Source: Porodaedalea pini (lineage: Eukaryota; Basidiomycota; Agaricomycetes; Hymenochaetales; Hymenochaetaceae). Taken from it: a stretch of 64,000 nt of DNA. Below the pieces are notes generated by a model that saw only the letters and a list, made by a program, of their open reading frames with translations, ran no database searches and had not been told where the DNA came from. Numbering within the stretch: position 1 is the first letter of the stretch; each line of letters opens with the position of its first letter. Location: contig NBAY01000094.1 in the NCBI GenBank assembly GCA_002794775.1, forward strand, positions 1 through 64,000, read 5' to 3'. Below are positions 57,390 through 64,000 of this stretch, piece after piece. Position numbers and translations under genes: made by a program.

Positions 57390-59016
57390 CTAAGCAAACT
57401 CCACGTTGCTCATGGTTTTCAATCTATAGCTCGTACCGCCATTGGCGCCCCTCTCTCCTGCTTCCTTTAAATTAACAAGCATGCGGCTGCCGAGGACACA
57501 AAGGAAGGAGGGACTTCCGAGTAGTTCAAGCACGTCCGACCAAAACACGTTGGTGCTCTTTATCTTGAACTGCACGATATTGAAAACACAGCACGAGACG
57601 ACACTGATAGGAATTTTTTATCACCAACTGTGTTCCAGGTAGAAAAAGATCATCTTACACAAGAAAGTAGACGAGCTGATCCTGAATGAGGACCTTCACG
57701 AGGTTGAAGCCGCTGAAACCAGCTGACAGTCGCCAGAATTCTGCAGCCTTGTATAAGGCTAAGGCCATGAGTATTACTCCGTATACCATCGAAATCACCC
57801 TATGCTCTGTGAGAAATAATTCGGGAGTAAGACTCAGATAGCACATACCAGTCTATAATGCCCATTGTGGGCCGCGGGATTCGATCGGTCCCACAGAACG
57901 TAGCACCTGTAACCAGGCCTCCAATGGCGACTTGAAATTTGGTTTAGAAACCTATTGTATTACGGTACGTGAGATGTGGCACTCACTGCTCTCAAACCAA
58001 ACACCATAGATTATGATCCCTAATTTAGCCAAGGCTTCCAGAGCAAGCGCCGCCTTGAGGCAGATAGACAACTTCATATCTGAAGTTTCGTCAATAGTGT
58101 TTAGCTGGCATGAATAGCTCTCACGCACCGTGCGAGTAGAGTGCGAGGACTCTGATCATGAGAATGTCTGCAGATACAGGTCAAATTATTACTCGAGCGC
58201 GCTTTCCAGGTGAACATTTACAGTCAATTAAAATAAGCGTGACCCAGCCTGAAGTTTTTGTGAGTGTCTTTCCGTTAACGATGTGATCTGAGAGGCTCAC
58301 TGGCTATGGTACGGGTCCATTCAGCAAAGCGGCCTAAGGAGAATGTGAGCTGTGAGAAACAGTGTCGTTCCAATGCTTACATCTGATTGCATATAATCAG
58401 GACATCGATGTCAAATGGGTAATTCAAGAAGTGTTCGTCAACTTACAGAGTAATATTCGCATTGTATGTGCTCCCTTTAAAAGCAGTTAGTGATACTGGA
58501 CAACTATCAGGCGAGACATAGTATGCTTACAGGAGATTAATGTCAGAGCACCGAGTATTCCAATGTACCGGTTCTGTGAGATTGTCAGAATAATATTGCT
58601 TAGGAAGAGGCAAATTGGTATTGCTCACCGCAAAGTAAACAATGTTGACAGACTTCCCAGCTCCCTTCAAGTTCTTCGAGAATAATAAATTTCAGCGCTG
58701 GCAACGGTTTATACTGTACTGAATCACGTACCCAGAAGTACTTGACCTTGAGGATAATCATGCCGATGTCAGCACTGGGATACGGAAAGACTTTGGATGC
58801 CAAATGCTACCTCTTTATCCATCGTGGTAACTAGAGTCCGCGTGAGTTTGTCTCATGCAGATTTGAGGCGTGCAATAGCTTGGACTTACTGGTGTCATAG
58901 ACCAAGAGTGCGGCGATTGCGACGACAAAATACTGTTGTGTATTTATGTCCAAGACGAAGAGCGTTGTAAGACTAGGATCAATAGGCTCGACATCAGATC
59001 GGATGGAGAGTGACAT
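57390..59016 (-). CDS. DUF6533-like multi-pass membrane protein, copy G (inverted)
   Basis: The only copy on the minus strand. First exon 58890-59016 (127 nt: MSLSIRSDVEPIDPSL, QQYFVVAIAALLVYDT), then TTMDKE, VKYFW and NRYIGILGAL. The 2-nt exon is at 58381-58382, followed by CRFAEWTRTIA, ILMIRVLALYS, MVYGVILMALALYKAAEFW and the last exon 57390-57603 (214 nt) with LGSRMLVNLKEAGERGANGG. A GATAAAAG element (59093-59100) lies 84 bp upstream of the start. Intron 9 has a GT donor (GTAAAT). The first residues are nearly the same as in copies A and C, so they are close paralogs. No disabling change found. Confidence 0.83.
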
Positions 59017-59092
59017 TCTTGTCTTGTGTTACTCGAGACGACCGGAGACAAGTGGGCAGGGTTATGTTGCAATCGAGTATGGGCTTCATGAG

Positions 59093-59100
59093 CTTTTATC
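59093..59100 (-). promoter_or_regulatory. TATA-like element of DUF6533 copy G
   Basis: GATAAAAG on the minus strand, 84 bp upstream of the ATG at 59016. Confidence 0.45.
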
Positions 59101-60244
59101 AGGGCACCTGAAACATAGAAGAGTCAACGGCAGATCAAAATGATGGAGTTGGAACAAACAAAAGAAAGGGTCCTCAGGTGTAAGTCTCGATCAAGCACTT
59201 CCGAGCGTACCATATTGCTTGCACATCCTCTCGTTCTTCACACGAATTGCATTGCGTTGAGAGGCGGTGCTGATTGGCATAACGATCAATCTCGGAGACC
59301 GGAAAGCGCATCATTTACTGATCTTCTTCGGGATACAATGGATCAGAAACCATGAAAAAAGGGTCTGTGTGATGCGACAATTCAGCTTGAGGCTGCATGG
59401 CAATTCTCGTTGGTCGGAAGAAGTAAAGCAGAGCGTGCTGTGTTGCAAGATGCAATCGTATTGGCGGATGGATTCATCGAAACAATTATCCGGCGTTCTC
59501 CGAGACGCGGCCGCTCGGCAAGCAGTGAGGACTACCATCTCGTGCATTTCTTCAAACCCGTCTACGACGTTTACTAGAAATGTTGGACAGGCACTCTTTA
59601 GTGCAGCGTTAAAATCAAGTACTTCAAGTTACCCAGGTTTCTCGATATCATTTGGCTTTGTCACTGACGGCTTATAGCGCTGCAAATCGACCTTGGACAA
59701 AAACTTTCATGCACGGAAAGCTGTATACTCGTATTCGTCTATCGCAGTCGCCTGCCGTGAGCTACTAATGCTTTGAAGAGGCGTGCCAGACTCGAGACAG
59801 ATCTGATTCAACGAGTTAAGTTTGACGTAACGAAAGAAGCATGGACTCGGAAGCGGACAAAGGCAAGTTGCTGTCTTGCGTGCACCGGAAAGTCATTGCT
59901 GGAAGCATAGCCGGACATACCGGGTACAACTTACGCCATGCCATGCCAGCATCTGCATCTTTACAATTACATGCACACAACTCGATTCGAACAGCTTCGA
60001 ACTCCCTAGCCAGTTGATCTTCCGATCAACTCAGGTACGGTGGACGAAATCTCACCGCACCGAGGGAAGTCCGTTAGCGACTCGGACCCTTCGCTGCCCG
60101 AGTGCAAGGCGCGGTGAAGAAAACTTGAAGAAATGACGTTCTACACGCAACTCTTTCACCGGAAAATGCAGGAGGCGAGGTGCCGTAAATGTTGTAGTGA
60201 AGCTGGAGCGCGCGCAAGCACACTCAGACCACGATGACTCGAAC
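59101..60244. other. Intergenic, no recognised gene
   Basis: A 136-codon plus-strand frame (59267-59677) shows no domain. It precedes the CYP505 remnant. Confidence 0.4.
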
Positions 60245-61388
60245 ATGGCGACACTAGTACTCAGTCCAATCCCACTCCCTCCAACAATCCCATTCTTAGG
60301 AAATGCAATGCTAATCGACCTCGATGTACCCGTCCGCGTGTTCTTACTCCTCGTGAAGCAGGATGGCGAAACCTATCATCTCGTATTCAGCGGAGATGTC
60401 GTTGTACACATCAACTCTGCCGCGATGGTCCACCAAGTCAGCGAGCTCTTAAGGTGGCATCATCCTGCGAAGCCGCCATCGCGACTCTAAACAACCTTAT
60501 CGAGAAATACCAAGGCGAAGTTGTTGCGAAGCGTGTCAGCGTGCTCGAGCTACTCGAACAACACGCAGACATCGATCTCCCGTTCGCCTCGTTCCTCAGC
60601 CTCCTCTCGCCTATGCGTATACGGCAGTACTCCATCTCCTCCTCTCCGCTTGCTGACGCAAGCCGCGTCTCAATCTCATCGTCAGCGTCTTTCATGCGTC
60701 TGTGCTCTCTGGTCTTGGACAGACGCGCTTCCGAGGCGTCGCGTCTTTCTTCCTCGCTAGCCTCACTCATGGTCCGCACGCACCTGTCGTAGTTCGTCCC
60801 TCTGGTGCAGTTTGCACTCCCATCCGACTCGCTGTCACCAATTGTGATGTTCGCGGTTGGCTCGAGGCTCGCACCTTTTCACAGTTTCGCGCAGGAGCGT
60901 GCAACGCAGAAGGCGGCGGGCCGTGCGATCGGGCGCACAGTGCTATTCTTCGGATGTCGAGACCCCGAGGAGGATTACTTGTACATGGATACGGAGATGA
61001 AGCAGTGGACAGAGCTTGGTGTCGTTGACGTGCAGCTAGCATTCTCAGGAAGAGTGAGGTGTCCAAGGGTTGCAAACATGTTCAACAGTGCGTTCCTTCT
61101 CGTCTGTTTTTTTTTTCTTGCCTTAGAATCTGTCTACAGTCGCATGTGGCACGACCGCCAGATTATCAAGAACCTTTTCGACGAAAATGCTAAAGTTCGT
61201 TTCCTCCCTTTCGTTCAGTTCACTGGAGCTAAATCTTACGCTACGGCTTACGCCGCGCTGCGAACGGGATCAAGCAGGCCTGCATCGGCATTATGAATAA
61301 CAATCGCCTCGACTGGAGCGATGAGCGGACGACGGCTGCTTTCGAGTGCGTGCAGAAGGAGCGCTATGCCGCAGATGTTTTTGACTGA
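60245..61388 (+). pseudogene. CYP505-like (P450-reductase fusion) pseudogene with large internal deletion
   Basis: The first about 65 codons read like the start of a CYP505 protein (IPLPPTIPFLGNAMLID, VPVRVFLLLVKQDGETYHL, VVHINSAAMVHQVSE). At about 60450 the sequence jumps to the connecting domain of the reductase (VAKRVSVLELLEQHADIDL, SPMRIRQYSISSSPLADAS), then the NADPH part (SDSLSPIVMFAVGSRLAPFH, TVLFFGCRDPEEDYLY). It ends with NNRLDWSDERTTAAFECV...ERYAADVFD at 61386. The heme domain, including the Cys ligand region, and the FMN domain are missing, i.e. most of a protein normally over 1000 residues. Frame changes occur near 60670 and 60805, and G-x-G-LAP has become GSRLAP. It cannot encode a working monooxygenase. 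Confidence 0.85.
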
Positions 61389-61624
61389 TAACTCCGATAT
61401 CAGTGCTATGCAATACACGTGACGGAGAGAATATTTGTAAGGTATATGTGAAGCTGTATGTACTTATAGTTTTTATACGATGCTTCGTTTTTACGATCCC
61501 ATCATCACGAAAAAGTCGCGTCGCCTGTATAGTCTTGTATACCATGTAAGGTAATATAAGTCTGTTAGTCAGCTTGTTATGTCTTTGAGTCGAATACAAG
61601 TCTGCTACAAGAGTTTTTGTACAA

Positions 61625-62010
61625 TACAAGGTGTATACAAGATAGGCAGATAGTTACAAGAAAAAAAAATACTTTTATCATTTTGTATTCTAATTATATG
61701 TCCTCAGGAAGTCTACCATTTCAGCTGTAATGCATTTATTCTACTGATTATTTCTGACAATCAGGCCAGAAGGCTCTTCACAGGTTTATATGTTCGGTGT
61801 CAGCATGTCAGTCTGCATATCACAAACTTATTAGGATACAAGGTAAATACAAGTTAGATAGATGCTTACAGGAAATGCGCATTTATCTTTCTTGTATTGT
61901 ATGCCACTTATATGTCCTTCCAAAATCTAATGTCTAAACTGTGATGCACTAATCATAGTGTTTTTGTCTGATAACAAGGCCAAAAGCCTGATCATCCACT
62001 TGTATTTCAG
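61625..62010. repeat. Diverged tandem repeat, about 210 bp unit, two copies
   Basis: Unit 1 (about 61625-61836) and unit 2 (about 61837-62010) share, in order, ATACAAG..., TAGATAG/TAGTTACAAG, TTTATC..TTTTGTATT, TTATATGTCCT, TGTAATGCA/TGTGATGCA, TCTGA.AA..AGGCCA. The sequence is AT-rich and non-coding, lying downstream of the CYP505 remnant. Confidence 0.5.
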
Positions 62011-62639
62011 ATACCAGCTCTTCAATCACTGTCTAAGATTTGCTCTGTTTTCATAAGAGATGCACATGTGGTAGGAGTTCAAGCTCGCACCACCCCTTTG
62101 GGACCGCCAATCCAGCACTGAAACTTGAGAGCCGAAAGGCTGAAGAGCGGATGATGAGACGAGACAATGGTATAATACGGAGAAAATACTTCACAGCACA
62201 TGAAAGAATAAAAGTAACAAGAGTCGAGTCAATGAAGTAAAGAGAAGGAAAAAAGAGATCTGTGGAAGATACGAGCCGCAGTACAAAATTGAGGGGAGAA
62301 AAGGAAGAGGAGACCGTGTATGGTGAATGAGCGAGTCGCGCTGCACGCATGGATGGATGAAATGAGACAGTTGGGTGTACGGTTGGAGGGAAAGGTGTAA
62401 GAGACGTATGTATTACTAGGAAATTAAGAAGAGAGGAGAGAAGAGAATACAAGGTGGAAGGCGCGCCGAAGCCGTACTGACAAGAGCAAAGACCTCTGCG
62501 ATCGTGAGCAAGTGCATGACAACCAGCGAAGAAAGGCCCTCAAGCTCTGCACAGTCCAACTCGGCGTAGCCCAGACCAGTAGCCCGCACCCATATCCTAA
62601 ACATCCAGATCCATAAGTTGCGAAAGTCGTTGCACCAGC
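62011..62639. other. Intergenic, purine-rich
   Basis: GA-rich plus strand (for example around 62225-62460). The long minus-strand frame here is a composition artefact. No gene supported. Confidence 0.4.
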
Positions 62640-63230
62640 CTATACATGACCACCGAGCCCGAGCCCAAGCCCAAGCCCGAGATCAACAGTCGTGAGGCTA
62701 TCCAGCATGGACATCGACAGCGATGCCTGTCCCTGTCCGTCAATCCCGTTTCCGTATCCAATTCCGCCCATGCCGCTGATCACGGTCCCGTTCCCGGGAA
62801 CGCCCATGAGAGCACCAGCACATACCACGCAACCGGGTCTGAGACGTCCATGGGGACAAGTCGGTGGCCCTTCACTGCACCCAGGTCGGAACACACGACA
62901 TCGCCTGCAAGCCACACGGCCGTAGGTATATCTGGCGGAGTTGCGACGGCCTCCGACCCGATGCTCGAGCTCGAGTCGGACGAATCGTTCGAGTCCGTGC
63001 TCTGTGCGGAACTCCACACACCATTGGCACCGTTGTTGAAATTGTAGTTATAACTGTAGCTGCACAACGCCGCACTTGGCATCTTGAGCATTGATTCACC
63101 GAGAGCGGCGAATACGAAAGGCGCTGTATCGGCTCTTCGAGTGGGACAGGCGTCAGATCAGAAGGCAAGGGTGTCTGTGACGTAAATGCAGAAGAAAGCA
63201 ATGTTTACTGTGCACTAAGCGCCGCATGCT
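62640..63230 (-). other. Unresolved coding potential, Ser/Gly-rich, minus strand
   Basis: Two pieces look protein-like: a Tyr/Asn and Ser-rich segment (SYSYNYNFNNGANGVWSSAQ) near 63000-63090, and a Cys-containing, Gly-rich segment (CPHGRLRPGC, then GMGGIGYGNGIDGQGQ) ending in a Gly-Leu repeat from a hexamer microsatellite at about 62653-62681. They may be spliced exons of one gene, but I could not fix a start or consistent junctions. No family recognised. Confidence 0.25.
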
Positions 63231-64000
63231 GGTGAGCTGAGATGGACCTGCAAATGAGAATGGCAACGATCCTGGGGATTGATAGCGGAGTGGCACGCTC
63301 CGCATTGCCACATCGTCTGGCAGTGTCGCAGCACGTCTAAGTGCTCTATTTGCCATGCCTGCCTTCGTCTGCGCACAGCCAAACTCCGGACTTGCGCCTG
63401 CATCCGACAAGGTGGACTCGGAAAGTGCATCGCATTGCGCATTGCAGAAACCGGAGACGATCCAGATGCGATTGTATCCTTGCTTTTCATGTGTTGCATA
63501 CTGCGCGAGTTCTCTTCCTGCGGCAGCGTTGAGCTCTTGCCGACCGAGAGACGCCACTCAAACGCATCGCCGAATGCACGTTCGCAGTGTCCAACTTCCC
63601 GCAGTGGGAGACTGGAGAGCTTTGCCCATCCACGAGTCGAATAGCATCGATCCTGTAAGAATTTTGATGCTAGAATGAGCGCAGCAAGGAAGATGCGCCG
63701 CAGGCAGAGGAGCGGCAAGGGAAGAGGTGCGGCGTGAGCTGTTTTGCCGGAATCTTGCAACACTTGTCGTTAGACTGCCTTCGAGTCTGCATCTACTGAG
63801 TTAATGGAAGCGAAGCGTCCATCTGGAGGACTGTCGGCACACACTATGCATCGAACGGGTCCATTGACATCAATTCCGTCGGAAGGCCGCAGAGGTTGGA
63901 CATGTCCAAAGAGGTATTCGCCTTCGACGAGGCAGACACCTCGTCTTCCTTCACGATCCTCTTATCCAACTCCGGCTCGCTTCTCACTCCCGTGCTGAGC
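63231..64000. other. Window end, no gene supported
   Basis: Overlapping open frames on both strands (up to 182 codons, minus strand) without domains. A plus-strand frame at 63804-63998 runs close to the window edge and could be a truncated gene. Confidence 0.3.

Noticed and set aside
62051..62452. 133-codon minus-strand frame
   Set aside because: Caused by purine-rich composition of the plus strand; low complexity and no motif.
1..64000. tRNA genes, rRNA, CRISPR arrays, riboswitches
   Set aside because: Read by eye for tRNA B-box-like GGTTCGA contexts and regular short repeats; none formed a plausible gene or array. A tRNA scan would settle this.

Overview
The window looks like the genome of a basidiomycete fungus, probably an agaricomycete. 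The genes are broken by many introns of about 50-65 bp with GTRNGT...YAG borders. The gene families are typical of that group: DUF6533-type membrane proteins, a TauD-like dioxygenase, a PhoD phosphatase, a polysaccharide lyase 14-like secreted protein, zf-4CXXC_R1 proteins and a CYP505 remnant. Nothing bacterial or viral was seen. No tRNA, rRNA or CRISPR array was recognised.

Layout. 1-6.2 kb: minus-strand Tad-like LINE (gag-like ORF1, then endonuclease, reverse transcriptase and RNase H), decayed by three in-frame stops and two frameshifts in poly-C runs. It ends just upstream of an intact three-exon LSM6 gene (6.28-6.69 kb). 7.9-9.5 kb: first DUF6533-like gene (copy A). 10.3-11.8 kb: seven-exon TauD/TfdA dioxygenase. 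12.5-16.6 kb: nine-exon gene for a nuclear-looking protein with two zf-4CXXC_R1 zinc-binding domains. 17.3-20.5 kb: a pair of related DUF7587-like genes, the second broken by stop codons. 20.6-21.5 kb: first of three 849-bp foldback transposons. 21.9-24.9 kb: secreted PhoD-type phosphatase. 25.9-27.1 kb: secreted PL14-like protein. 29.2-29.9 kb: GPI-anchored Ser/Thr-rich protein.

31.3-59.1 kb is an accessory region. It holds six more copies (B-G) of the DUF6533-like gene, two foldback elements, a 691-bp TIR element, fragments of DUF6533 genes, and two segmental duplications (blocks X and Y) carrying dead sequence. 60.2-61.4 kb is a CYP505 pseudogene lacking most of its interior. The last 2.6 kb is low-complexity and unresolved.

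The main discovery candidates are in the splicing. All seven DUF6533-like copies share a 14-exon structure, and the reading frame is kept only if exon 7 is two nucleotides long (AG|NT|GTRAG). The PhoD gene keeps its VWDDHE motif only if a single-nucleotide exon is used. Removing the two transposons from copy B, each with one TA duplicate, restores the family exon lengths of 43 and 214 nt exactly. The two arms of each foldback element also carry matched substitutions, which suggests the arms are homogenised within each copy.
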